Below, one piece after another: positions 37,843 through 48,111 of a stretch of DNA of 64,000 bases (within the stretch, counting starts at the first letter, position 1; every line of letters starts with the position of its first letter). The notes beneath the pieces are model-generated. The model did not search any database. It was given only the letters and a program-made list of their open reading frames with translations, and was not told where the DNA came from. Both the position numbers and the translations under genes were made by a program. Origin of the DNA: Arabidopsis thaliana (lineage: Eukaryota > Streptophyta > Magnoliopsida > Brassicales > Brassicaceae). The DNA is taken from NCBI RefSeq assembly GCF_000001735.4, contig NC_003074.8:19351261-19415260 (forward strand), read 5' to 3'.

Positions 37843-40029
37843 TCATATGCGTGACCGCTTCGTTTTCCTCTCAGCTAACTTTGTAGTCGCATTTCGTTTC
37901 TTCGAAACCTCTTTCTTTTGTGCTCCACTCAATTCTCTAGTCTTTGTCTCCTCTTCTTTCTTCTTCTTCATTGCATTATCCAACGCATCCTTCACAAAGA
38001 ACTTTAGCCTCCATAGTGTTGGTTCGTCCTGCATACAAGCAAAACTAGCTAAGAAGAAGAAAAGACATGTCTTTGGACCAGAAAGCCATCAATGAAGGTG
38101 GCGTATAGTAAGTAAGAGATTTACCAGTATGTCCATCTCAATACTAACTTCCTCTGCTCTAGGTTGAAAGCTCGGGTTAGCCTGAGCAACTATACCCAAC
38201 ACTTTCTGTAGATCATCCGGTGACAGTTTTAACAATGCCAATCCAATATTACGCTTCTCCTCAATTGTGATTTTCCTGATACAATCGTTCACCACAACTG
38301 TAAGCAAATGATACATTGACCAGAGAACGCTCAAATTTAAGAGTGATTAGGCCAACCTGCATCTTTCCACAACTTTACGCATTAGCTTCTCCAGCTCGTC
38401 ATTAGCATGGCAAATCTGGACAGCAATATATCAGTTTGTTAGTCAAAAGGTTAATAATACAAAAGGATCACTGATATGGAAAAAAAAAATAACCTCATTC
38501 CCCAATTCTCTAGTTGTTTTGATATGAGATGCTTCTTTTGCTAGCAGCGCCTCCTTTGCTGCTTGCTTCTCCTCTTCCTCTCGTATTTTCTCCTGTAATC
38601 ACTTTTGTTAACTTTGGTGCTACTAAGCTCCATCAAGAGAATAGTGTGAAAGATTATAACATTTTTGTTACCTCTTCTTGAACCTTTGGAAGAAAGTGTG
38701 CCCACTTCTCCTCAAACTTTTCCAGTAACTTTTTCGCCATAGAGTAAACATCACTTGTTTCTTCATTATAATTCATTGCGTTCTCAAACACTAGCCGCAT
38801 ATCAGCATAAATTTGCATGACATGTTTGTACCCGGTACCATCCTTAGCCTCCATTTGATTTTTTATCGTGCTGAAGTCCATAGGCTTGTCAATAACCTAC
38901 AATCAGATCAAACATGTTATAAAGAGACCCGCTTACAGAACAAAGACAATTTCATAACATTGAATGGAAACCGAGGAAAACACACACAAAAAATCTTAAA
39001 CGTAGTCACATAGCAAAACATAGTAGTGTACTTTTAAGACTTCCCCCACAAAAATCTGATGCTTCTAATAGGCAAAAGCTATTTGGTCAGATGATCATAC
39101 TCAAAGAATATACCAGTAAAGAAAGGTGAAATTCTGGTAGCTGTAATAGGCAAATGAAGTTTAATCAACTTTAAAGTTCGATTAAATGTTCTACCAAAGT
39201 AAGAATCAAAAAGGAAATTGGTAGCTCTAAGGCTCTAATAAGCAAAAGGCATTTACTCAGCTGATATTTCTATGTTTTACCAAAAGAAGATATCAACAAG
39301 GAAAGTTGAAAGCTGAGATGAAAAACGTTACCTCAAAGTAGTCATGCAAACCAAGACCTTCAACATTGACAGGATGCATAAACGGCCAAGCGCACTTATG
39401 CTGAGTTATCTGAGAAAATCAATACAAACAAAATTAATGATCCAAGTTCTCCCTGGAGACAACAATTCAGGTGAAGAGATGATTCTTCTACCTGACGAAA
39501 GATTGTTCCAAATTGACGCATAAGGTCCTGCATTCTTTTAGCAGCAACAGCTTCTCTACGCGCAGCCTCTTGTTGAATCTTCCTAATCCCCACAACATGT
39601 CTCCCTTTTTCTGTATCTTTACCAATAGAGCCAGAGTTTGAGACACCAATGCTCGAGTAAAACTCCTCCACTTCTTTCAGTTTATGCTCAAGCTGCACAT
39701 AGAACCAACAACCATCCATTGAATCAACTATGTAACATCAAAAAATCAATTCAAAGCCAATCTTCAAACCAATTCATAACGATGTAACACGAAAATACCC
39801 AAATTCAGTACACGATAGACAACATTATTGAGCGAAAAACCCTAAAGATAATAAATATTGAGATTATGTATCTAGTAAGTAACAGGAATAAAAGCTATAA
39901 AGGAGAAGACTTTATTACCGAATCAACCCACTGTAAAACCTCGTCGACACGCTGCTTGATGCACTCGGCGTCGACAGAGAAACCCTGTAAACCTCCGCCG
40001 GCGACATGACCTGGCACTGAGTCAGCCAT
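37843..40029 (-). CDS. GTE6: GTE6, bromodomain-NET (BET-like) transcription regulator
   Basis: Nuclear acetyl-histone reader of the plant GTE family, linked to juvenile leaf development. Eight exons, 39919-40029, 39492-39692, 39332-39409, 38672-38896, 38494-38592, 38357-38415, 38125-38275 and 37843-38028, sum to 1110 nt, or 369 aa, the expected GTE6 length. An N-terminal coiled coil (about residues 25-60) precedes the bromodomain (about 105-195), which shows the ZA-loop segment DYFEVIDKPMDFSTIKNQM and the acetyl-lysine-binding Asn in NAMNYN. A Glu/Lys-rich helix and a NET domain (about 260-310, ITIEEKRNIGLALLKLSPDD) follow. The basic tail ends KTKRSRI, a possible nuclear localisation signal. 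Confidence 0.95.
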
Positions 40030-40244
40030 TCACAGCTTCTCAGAAAAAAAAATCCCTCAAGAAAAGGAAAAAAATCTGCGAAAGACTGGAATGAGTTTGT
40101 TTGGTGATGATGGACAAAGGAAGAAGACTGAAAGAGCCGTGTGGTGGAGATGGTGGACTACCTGTCGTTTTTAAGATGCAAAACGACATATACTTCCAAA
40201 CGCTATATACAAGTCGAAGAGAAAATTAAATGACAATAACAAAA

Positions 40245-40501
40245 GATATATTTTTTGACAAATAATCACCCTGAATTCAAATAAATAGTTTGTATTTTTA
40301 ATCAAAAAATAAATAAATAATGTTACCACACCATAAACTTCTTAAAACCACATCATATATGCAGCAAGCCAGCAAATATAGATATATCTTTTGACAAATA
40401 TTCACCTTGAATTCAAATAAATAATCTGTATTTTTAATTATAAATAACATAAAAATGTAACAACACCGTAAACTTCTTAACACCACATTATATATGCAAC
40501 A
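40245..40501. repeat. Diverged tandem direct repeat, two copies, period 136 bp
   Basis: Copy 1 runs about 40245-40366 and copy 2 about 40381-40501. Shared blocks include TTTTGACAAATA, TGAATTCAAATAAATA, TGTATTTTTAAT, AAACTTCTTAA and ATATATGCA, in the same order and at similar spacing. The copies differ by scattered substitutions and small indels, so the duplication is not recent. It lies in the GTE6 upstream region. Confidence 0.75.
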
Positions 40502-40728
40502 ACTTTTGATAACATGCGTTTTTACCAAATTTTGTTTATTCGTGAATAGCATATTGTTATTTATTTTATTATTATTAATTATTAGTTATAGTAGGCATGT
40601 TAAAAAGTCTTGAATGGTGACATAATTATTAGACCACTGTTAAATTGTTTAGTCCGCACGATTCATACACGGTCTTAACTTAATTTCGATTTCAAAATTT
40701 GAATTTCACAGTGAACTAATATAATCTC

Positions 40729-40990
40729 AGTCCCTTGACGAGAATTGTACATGGATACTGGAACACCGAGTTGCTAACGATGTTGTATCTGTTAGAGCTT
40801 TCCATCGCCATCTTTGTGATTCGCTAACATCTCGTAGAGCTTATCGTACGAGAAACAAGATGTTCAAACTTGTTTTAAATTAATCAGCGGTTTGACACAA
40901 GCGGTTCTTGTGTAGGTGGCTAGAATCATCTATGATCCAAGCATCATAAGCCATATCTACATTTCCGGGCCTAAAGATTGAAGATGCTGT
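40729..40990 (+). pseudogene. Coding-like relic with splice-like borders (unidentified)
   Basis: After an acceptor-like TCTCAG, a frame is open from about 40731 to 40880 and includes WILEHRVANDVVSVRAFHR and TSRRAYRTRNKMFK. After a second acceptor-like TGTGTAG, another frame from about 40917 reads VARIIYDPSIISHIYISGPK before a stop. The composition looks protein-like and the two pieces sit where consecutive exons would. There is no start codon or continuation. I do not recognise the family. It may be a fragment of a duplicated gene or of a transposon. Confidence 0.3.
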
Positions 40991-41413
40991 ATCTGATGGA
41001 TCATTGGCTTGCTCGGTGATCTCCTTTACTTTTTTGCTTTATTTTGTTTTGAATTCGTTTACTTTGTTGAATCTTCCAAGAGTCTGCCTTAAACTTGTGA
41101 AGTACTTCATGAATTTAACTGGTTTATATCATTGGATTTGTTTTGTTTGAGCTTTTTTTTTTAAACTTTGAAATTAGAACCTTGAAGTATTTGATGAATC
41201 TAGTTCATTTGATCAGTGTCAGAATTTGGTTTTAAAAAAGTCACATCAAAATAATTGGGGTTGATTGGCTCTTTCCCCTCATCAATACTTGCTTCTTTTT
41301 TATACCCAAAACAAACAAACAAAAAATTGTTAAAAGGCTTCTTTCTGTTTTTTTCTTTTACTATTTGACTTTTACTTTCGTCAAAAAAATTAAAACTTTG
41401 GCAAAAAAAGAAA

Positions 41414-41485
41414 GGGGCATTCCGAGAATTGAACTCGGGACCTCTCGCACCCTAAGCGAGAATCATACCACTAGACCAAATGCCC
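41414..41485 (-). tRNA. tRNA-Pro (AGG)
   Basis: The minus strand folds as a 72-base tRNA: acceptor stem GGGCATT with AATGCCC, an anticodon arm with stem CTCGC/GCGAG and loop TTAGGGT (anticodon AGG, proline), and a T arm with loop TTCAATT. There is no intron. Downstream on the minus strand a run of T serves as the Pol III terminator. Upstream a CAA motif and a TATA-like tract match plant tRNA gene flanks. Confidence 0.97.
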
Positions 41486-41746
41486 TTTTGTTCAATTGTT
41501 TGGTTGACATAGTATATTTATCTTCGACATATTTTGGGACATAACCTAAACTAAAGTATGTTTAAGAATGTTCTTAGAACCAACTAAGTAACAAAAGAAA
41601 AATCCCCACAAATTTCCCACAGAATTCTTAAGAATAGAAACATAAATGGCAATGGTGGTGGACCTGATGGGTCAAGAGCCATGGAGGAGCTGGTGGACCA
41701 CATGTCTATCTTATTGGATGAAAAACGACAAATCTTTGTACAAAGA

Positions 41747-41781
41747 GCGTTTTGAGAATTGAACCCCGGCCTCTCTCATTC
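41747..41781 (-). pseudogene. Fragment of a tRNA-Pro gene (3' half)
   Basis: About 35 bases align with the T-arm and variable region of the tRNA-Pro gene 300 bases away: both contain GAGAATTGAAC followed by a CGG/CCGG element and CCTCTC. The acceptor, D and anticodon arms are missing and the T stem is mispaired, so it is a dead partial copy. Confidence 0.55.
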
Positions 41782-43180
41782 AGAAAATTAATACAAATGC
41801 AAAACATATAATTTGTTTATCAACTGCTTATAGATTTCCCAAAAAGAAAGTAGAAGGTTCAACAATTTCATGTTACTAGCTACCATAAACATTAAAACTG
41901 GAAATTAAACTAGAAAAAAATGTTCATTTCATGGATATGAATTGCTTCTGTAGCCTAACTGGGTTTAGATATGTTTCTAGTTAGTCCTCCAATTAAACAG
42001 ATCAATTCGATTAAATTTTAGAAACTCAAAACAGATGTCTGTCACATCATCCATCACAAGAACTTAAAAAAAAAAAACACATTTCTCATATGTCAATTTA
42101 ATTAGTTTTTTTTTTCCAACCAAATTGGTTCATGTACTTGATTATGTATACACTATACACACTCATATAAATGGATAAGGTAGTTTTATAGTCCAACCAC
42201 CGACAAAACGTGCATTCCACTTCTTCTTCTTCAATTGCCATGCCGTCGTCAATATCTCAAACTTGACTAATATAAACCAAAGAAGAAGAAGTATATAACA
42301 GAACCAAAAAATATAAAAATTCATGTTCGTTGTATTACCAAATTTAATTTACACTTAAATAAACCTACCAACCAATCACTCAAAACAAATACCAGTTCGT
42401 TACACAATGGACACTTGAAGTTGAAAGCAACCGAACAACAAAAGTTTTAAAAACTAATAAAAATTTAGGTGAATATAATAATAAGGCCAACTATGAAGAA
42501 AAGGTCTATTTTATACTTTTTATATAACCTTTTGTCACGGGCACTGTTTCATTCCCTTGGACCCCTTCTTCTTCAAGATCTGTTTCTTCCTTCTTTCTCT
42601 CTAACCAGATTTTGTTGTACCAGAGAGAGAGAGAGAGAGATCCCTTAATAATTCTTACACATTTATCTTTCTTGTCTGAATCCTAACAAAGACTTTAGTT
42701 TTGGTCGATCTTATAATTTTCTTTTTTTATTCTATGGATTTCTCTTCCGGGTTTCAATAATTGTCACTTCCGTAGTGTAAGTACGCGTGTATTGTATACT
42801 AGTCAGTTACACAAGTGTCCTTATGTGTTTCCTTGTCTTTAATTCATTTCTGAAACTGAATTTATTCTTCTCTCAGATTCTGCAAAGGTTTTGGTTTTTT
42901 CTCCGAGTTTTTTTGTCCTTCAAAAAAAACTTTGGTTGCTCTCTCTCTGTTCAAGAAGATCCGAGCTTGATTCCTAATCTGTGAGTTTTATGCATTCCAT
43001 TTAAAGCTCTGATTTTGTATTCCTGTATCAATGTTTCCCCCTAATGTTATAGATTTTGGATAAAAGATTAAGTCTTGATGGATCTTATGATTAATTGTAA
43101 CAATTTATATCATCCTTGGGTCATGAATTTACCTCTGTGGTTTTGCATTTGCAGATCATTTGAGAAGAAGAAACTAAGAA
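41782..43180 (+). promoter_or_regulatory. IQD3 upstream region and leader with 5' UTR intron
   Basis: AT-rich non-coding DNA. A GA microsatellite (about 42623-42640) marks the start of the leader region. A likely 5' UTR intron runs from the GTGAG donor at 42981 to the TTTGCAG acceptor ending at 43154, 26 bases before the IQD3 ATG. An ORF at 42787-42984 lies in the leader and looks like chance. Confidence 0.5.
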
Positions 43181-44936
43181 ATGGGTAAGAGTTGGTTTTC
43201 AGCTGTGAAGAAAGCATTAAGCCCAGAACCAAAACAAAAGAAAGAGCAGGTCTTTATGCTAGATTATTCACATTTTTTGGTTATCTATATCCATAAAGAG
43301 AAATGCTTCTATATGTCTTTGATGTAATTGAAAAGCTGATACTGAAAATGGTATTGTTTTTGACTCCATTAGAAGCCACATAAGTCCAAGAAATGGTTTG
43401 GTAAATCCAAGAAGCTAGATGTTACTAATTCTGGTGCAGCATATTCTCCTCGTACTGTCAAAGACGCGAAACTAAAGGAGATTGAGGAGCAACAGAGCAG
43501 ACATGCTTACTCTGTGGCTATTGCAACTGCTGCAGCTGCAGAGGCAGCCGTTGCAGCTGCTCAAGCTGCTGCTGAAGTTGTTCGTCTCTCTGCATTATCA
43601 CGGTTCCCCGGGAAATCAATGGAAGAGATCGCCGCTATCAAGATTCAGACAGCATTTAGAGGATATATGGTAACGTTTTTGTTTTTTAACATTTTCAAGT
43701 CTAGTAACTATAAAGGTGGTTTTGCTAACTAATGGAACAAAGTTCATACTTTTTGGTTACCCTTTATTAGGCAAGAAGAGCATTGCGTGCGTTGAGAGGT
43801 CTTGTGAGGCTAAAATCTTTAGTCCAGGGGAAATGTGTGAGACGTCAAGCCACATCTACATTGCAAAGCATGCAAACACTAGCTAGAGTACAATATCAGA
43901 TTCGTGAGAGAAGGCTCCGATTGTCTGAGGATAAACAGGCTTTAACACGACAGCTCCAACAAAAACACAATAAAGACTTTGATAAGGTAAGCAAATCAAA
44001 TCCTTACAAAGATGTTTATAATTTTAGTTACAAACTTGGCTTTTTGTTGATCTCGGATACATGAGAAATTCACAATGTGAAATAGATTATGTTTCTTGCT
44101 ACAAACTTAAAGATTGTATTACGTTTTGTGAAATAGACTGGAGAAAATTGGAATGATAGTACATTGTCGCGGGAGAAAGTTGAAGCAAACATGTTGAACA
44201 AGCAAGTAGCAACAATGAGAAGAGAAAAAGCGCTTGCATATGCATTCAGTCACCAGGTATTAAACTAGTTTCCTATCTTACTTTAGTGTGTCTTTACACC
44301 AGAAGAATTATATATCTCAAAATGGTGAAACTTGTTAATATGCAGAATACATGGAAAAACTCAACTAAAATGGGTTCTCAAACATTCATGGACCCTAACA
44401 ATCCGCATTGGGGTTGGAGTTGGCTAGAACGTTGGATGGCTGCTCGACCAAACGAAAACCACTCACTCACACCAGATAATGCTGAAAAAGACTCTTCTGC
44501 TAGGAGTGTAGCAAGCCGTGCCATGTCTGAGATGATTCCACGAGGCAAAAACCTTTCACCAAGAGGAAAGACACCAAACAGTCGAAGAGGGTCAAGCCCG
44601 AGAGTGAGGCAAGTCCCAAGTGAAGACTCAAACAGCATTGTGAGTTTCCAATCAGAACAACCTTGCAATCGTAGGCATAGCACTTGTGGATCAATTCCAT
44701 CAACTAGAGACGATGAAAGCTTCACCAGTAGTTTCTCTCAGTCAGTTCCAGGCTACATGGCACCTACACAAGCCGCCAAAGCAAGAGCTCGATTCTCAAA
44801 CCTTAGTCCTCTAAGCTCAGAGAAGACAGCGAAAAAACGGCTTTCCTTCTCGGGATCTCCTAAGACTGTAAGACGGTTTTCAGGTCCACCAAAGCTGGAA
44901 AGCAATGTTACTAAGAAAGATACTAATCTTGCTTAA
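43181..44936 (+). CDS. IQD3: IQD3, IQ67-domain calmodulin-binding protein
   Basis: Plant IQD scaffold protein that binds calmodulin and associates with microtubules or nucleus. Five exons, 43181-43249, 43373-43669, 43771-43986, 44137-44256 and 44346-44936, sum to 1293 nt, or 430 aa. It starts [18 protein letters not shown], the usual IQD N-terminus. An Ala-rich helix (about residues 63-85) precedes the IQ67 domain (about 105-170) with [20 protein letters not shown]; the intron after residue 122 falls inside the first IQ motif, as is typical of the family. The C-terminal half is basic and Ser-rich, with the conserved block [13 protein letters not shown]. All introns keep phase 0. Confidence 0.95.
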
Positions 44937-45428
44937 ACAGAGAATGGATATATATATATAGTTTATATCTGACATTGTTGATTAGGCAAAAGTCTGGTGC
45001 AGAGGTGAATTCAGAGAAGATTCTGTTATGTCTTTGTTTGTTTTTTTGGTATTTTTTTTTACTACAACAAACTTAATTATTTGTTTGACTTTTTTAATTG
45101 GTTGAACATATTTGTATTGATGAAGAGACATATATAATTTTCCACATGCTATCTGAGTTCCTTCTTTAACATATTTGCTAACGCCAAAGTAATCTAAAAC
45201 ATAGAACCAGTATTGAAACTTAATGGGGGTGTTTTTTAGGTCAATTAAATAATAAAGGGGTTAAATTAGAAATAAAGAGAAGTAAAAGGGCCTGTAAGCC
45301 TTTTAGGGATTCTAGGGCTTTCCTTCATTGGTCAGATCAGACGACGTTTTACATCTTCTTCTTCTTCCTCTTCGATATTCGTCAGTGTGTGTATTTTGGG
45401 GAAAACTTTGTGAGCAAAGAGCGAGAAA
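44937..45428. other. IQD3 3' flank and ATPQ promoter
   Basis: 492 bases. The first half is likely IQD3 3' UTR (with a TATATATATATA run near 44949). The second half is the ATPQ promoter and leader, with a CTT-rich stretch before the ATG (about 45354-45372). No separate gene seen. Confidence 0.4.
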
Positions 45429-46859
45429 ATGAGCGGAGCCGGTAAGAAAATCGCGGATGTGGCTTTCAAAGCTTCAAGGACTATCGATTGGGATGGTATG
45501 GCTAAGGTCCTTGTCACAGATGAGGCTCGTAGAGAGTTCTCTAACCTTCGTCGTGCTTTCGATGAGGTTAACACACAGCTCCAGACCAAATTTAGTCAGG
45601 TTCTCCTCTCGATTTCCCCCCTCTCTTGATCTGATTTTGTCACTACTGCTTGGTTTAGACTTTTTAGATCTTTATAATTTCGATTTCTGGATCAGGTGCT
45701 TCTTTCACGAATTTTTACGATTATCAGATTTTTGTTGGTGACACTCATTTTTTTCTATTTTGTTGATGTTGTTGTTCCCATTGTTGATTGATCCAGATAT
45801 GTGTTAAGATCTATTTCCTTAAGACGTGTTAATCAGAGAACATTGTGGTTGGTCTTTGTTTATTGATCATTAGAAATGTGGAATTGTATCGAGAAAAACA
45901 TTGATGTATACTATGATTAGCCCACTACATTTCCAATTCCTAAGAGATCTTTTATTTCCTAACTTGTTTTATGTATTGGGTTGTGGAGTGATTGTTGTTT
46001 TTGGTTATCCTTTTAATCCAGGAACCTGAACCTATAGATTGGGATTACTATAGGAAGGGTATTGGAGCTGGCATTGTTGACAAGTACAAGGAAGCTTATG
46101 ACAGTAAGTTTTATTTTCTCTGCAATTTATACTGATACTTGGGAGCGTTTGTGTAGCCTTGCAACTCATTATCACAATGAGTTTGTCAGTGGTTATCAAG
46201 CGGATGTCTTTTGCTTGCCTTACTTCGGCTCTCAAACCTGACTATATTGTTTTGAGAGAGATGTGCTTAAGAATGGGGGCTGAAACTGAAGTTCTTATAC
46301 TTGTTATATATCTATTTGATTGTTGGAATTGTGGAGATATATCAAAGAAGATTATGAGAAACTAAACTGCATCTTTTATGGCTTGCTGCAGGCATTGAGA
46401 TTCCAAAGTACGTTGACAAAGTTACTCCTGAATACAAGCCAAAGTTTGATGCTTTGGTGAGTAATAGCTGAGACACTCGAGACTTTTTTACAATTTTGAC
46501 AGGTCTTTTCAATTGACATCGTTTTTGTTCTCTTGTGCCATGTTTCATGCTATATCTAGTTGGTGGAACTGAAAGAAGCAGAACAGAAATCGCTCAAGGA
46601 GTCTGAACGGTTGGAGAAAGAAATTGCTGATGTCCAAGAGATCAGCGTAAGTAGCCAGAAAAAACAAATCCTCTTCTATGAAGTTTGTGTGTATTTTTTT
46701 TCAACTCAAGATTCTGATAAAATGATCATGGTTGTTTCTATGTGTTGGTGTAATCAGAAAAAGCTCAGCACCATGACTGCAGATGAGTACTTTGAGAAGC
46801 ACCCGGAACTCAAAAAGAAGTTTGATGACGAAATCCGTAATGACAACTGGGGATACTGA
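45429..46859 (+). CDS. ATPQ: ATPQ, mitochondrial ATP synthase subunit d
   Basis: Peripheral-stalk subunit d of mitochondrial F1Fo ATP synthase, on the matrix side of the inner membrane. Five exons, 45429-45599, 46022-46103, 46392-46456, 46560-46646 and 46758-46859, sum to 507 nt, or 168 aa, the expected plant length. It starts MSGAGKKIADVAFKASRTID. The central segment PIDWDYYRKGI and the charged helix KEAEQKSLKESERLEKEIAD match plant subunit d. No cleavable presequence is obvious; plant subunit d is usually imported without a long one. The start is the first ATG of the transcript. Confidence 0.95.
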
Positions 46860-48111
46860 TCATGTTTCTCCATCTCCGGCTTGGAAAGAAAACTCTCTTT
46901 CTCTTTCTCTGTTCTCTTACTGTGATTTTGTGAGCCAATCATAACAATAATAAGTACACCATTCACTTAAGCAGTGTTGAGATCTTCATTCCAAGGAAGA
47001 TAAACGCATTTGGTTTTAGTTATCAATTTCACAAATTGTTTCGTTTCGTTCTTCAGTGAATAATAAGAGTCAAAAAAATTATCATTGTCAAGGAATGAAG
47101 AAGACTCTTGACTCGTCATTGTTACATTTCCTCTCTTAGCTAACAGGATAGTATTAATGTCATGTTTTTAGTTGATTTTTTTGAGTTAGCAATTCGGTGC
47201 AATGGTAAATAAAGACGAACCCAAACCAACTCTGGTAAGCAAATTTGGTTGATAAGTCTGTCGGTTTGTTGTTAAGCCTTCGGTTTACCTCGAACCGGGT
47301 TTTAGAATTTTTGTCGACCCAGAAACACATATCCCAGATTTCGTTCTTCAAGACACAATGCTAATTTCTGCAATTACACTCAAGTGGTGAGCTTATTACT
47401 TGATGGAGCCTTGCGCAACCATAGATAGTTCACGAAATGGTATGCGGTTAATGGTTATCAAAGGTGGGTGAGGTCTTTGATTCTGACCGTTCATAGAGGG
47501 TTAATATAATCGATTGCTATTTTTGATTTTTGCCGTTAAGTCTCTCTGTAAGGTCCAGTGCATGTTACTGCTTGTCTAATTACACGAAACAAATACTGGT
47601 TAGCTATGTGCTTAGAGCAGAATGCTTAATAACAAGTAGAAAGACAAATCTTTATTGGTCTAAAAGAATCAAGATCCACGTGCTCTCCTCCTACCCTCTT
47701 CTTTGTACCGAAAGTCAGGTTTTGGCCTTTTGCTAATTATTGTATCAAATAAGATAGGGAGATAAGACCAATTTCCTCTTTTAAAGTTAAAACCTGTATC
47801 TGTAAAATGCATGAGCCAGATATTAGCCTCGTAGATCATGCTATCATGTCTATCACGTGTCCAAGGTCAAAGGGTTTAGCATGTCAATCAATCCAATTTT
47901 GGAGGGTATATTACAGTATATTCGTCTAACCCTACTCTATAAATAGGTGATGTGTGTGTCCAAGCTCCAAACAAAACAACACAACAAGGAGCTTCTCAAA
48001 ACCTCAACACAAGGTAACTTTTAACCCTTTTAATGAGTCTAGTTCACTCAATTAATGGTTCAACAAAAAACAATTCTTTTGACCATTGATTCTGAAACGT
48101 ACAGAAACAAT
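46860..48111 (+). promoter_or_regulatory. ATPQ 3' flank and ABCG27 promoter with G-boxes and TATA
   Basis: Non-coding. The first about 200 bases are likely ATPQ 3' UTR. Two CACGTG cores lie at 47677-47682 and 47854-47859; the second extends to CACGTGTC, an ABRE-like motif. A TATA box TATAAATA is at 47938-47945. A probable 5' UTR intron runs from 48014 to 48104, ending ACAG seven bases before the chosen ABCG27 ATG. The position of these elements suggests ABA or light control of ABCG27 (inference). Confidence 0.55.

Noticed and set aside
42787..42984. 65-codon frame upstream of IQD3
   Set aside because: It lies in the leader, is Phe/Leu-rich from T-rich DNA and ends at the 5' UTR intron; most likely chance.
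48055..48111. Upstream in-frame ATG for ABCG27
   Set aside because: It lies between a donor at 48014 and an acceptor ending at 48104, so it is probably intronic.
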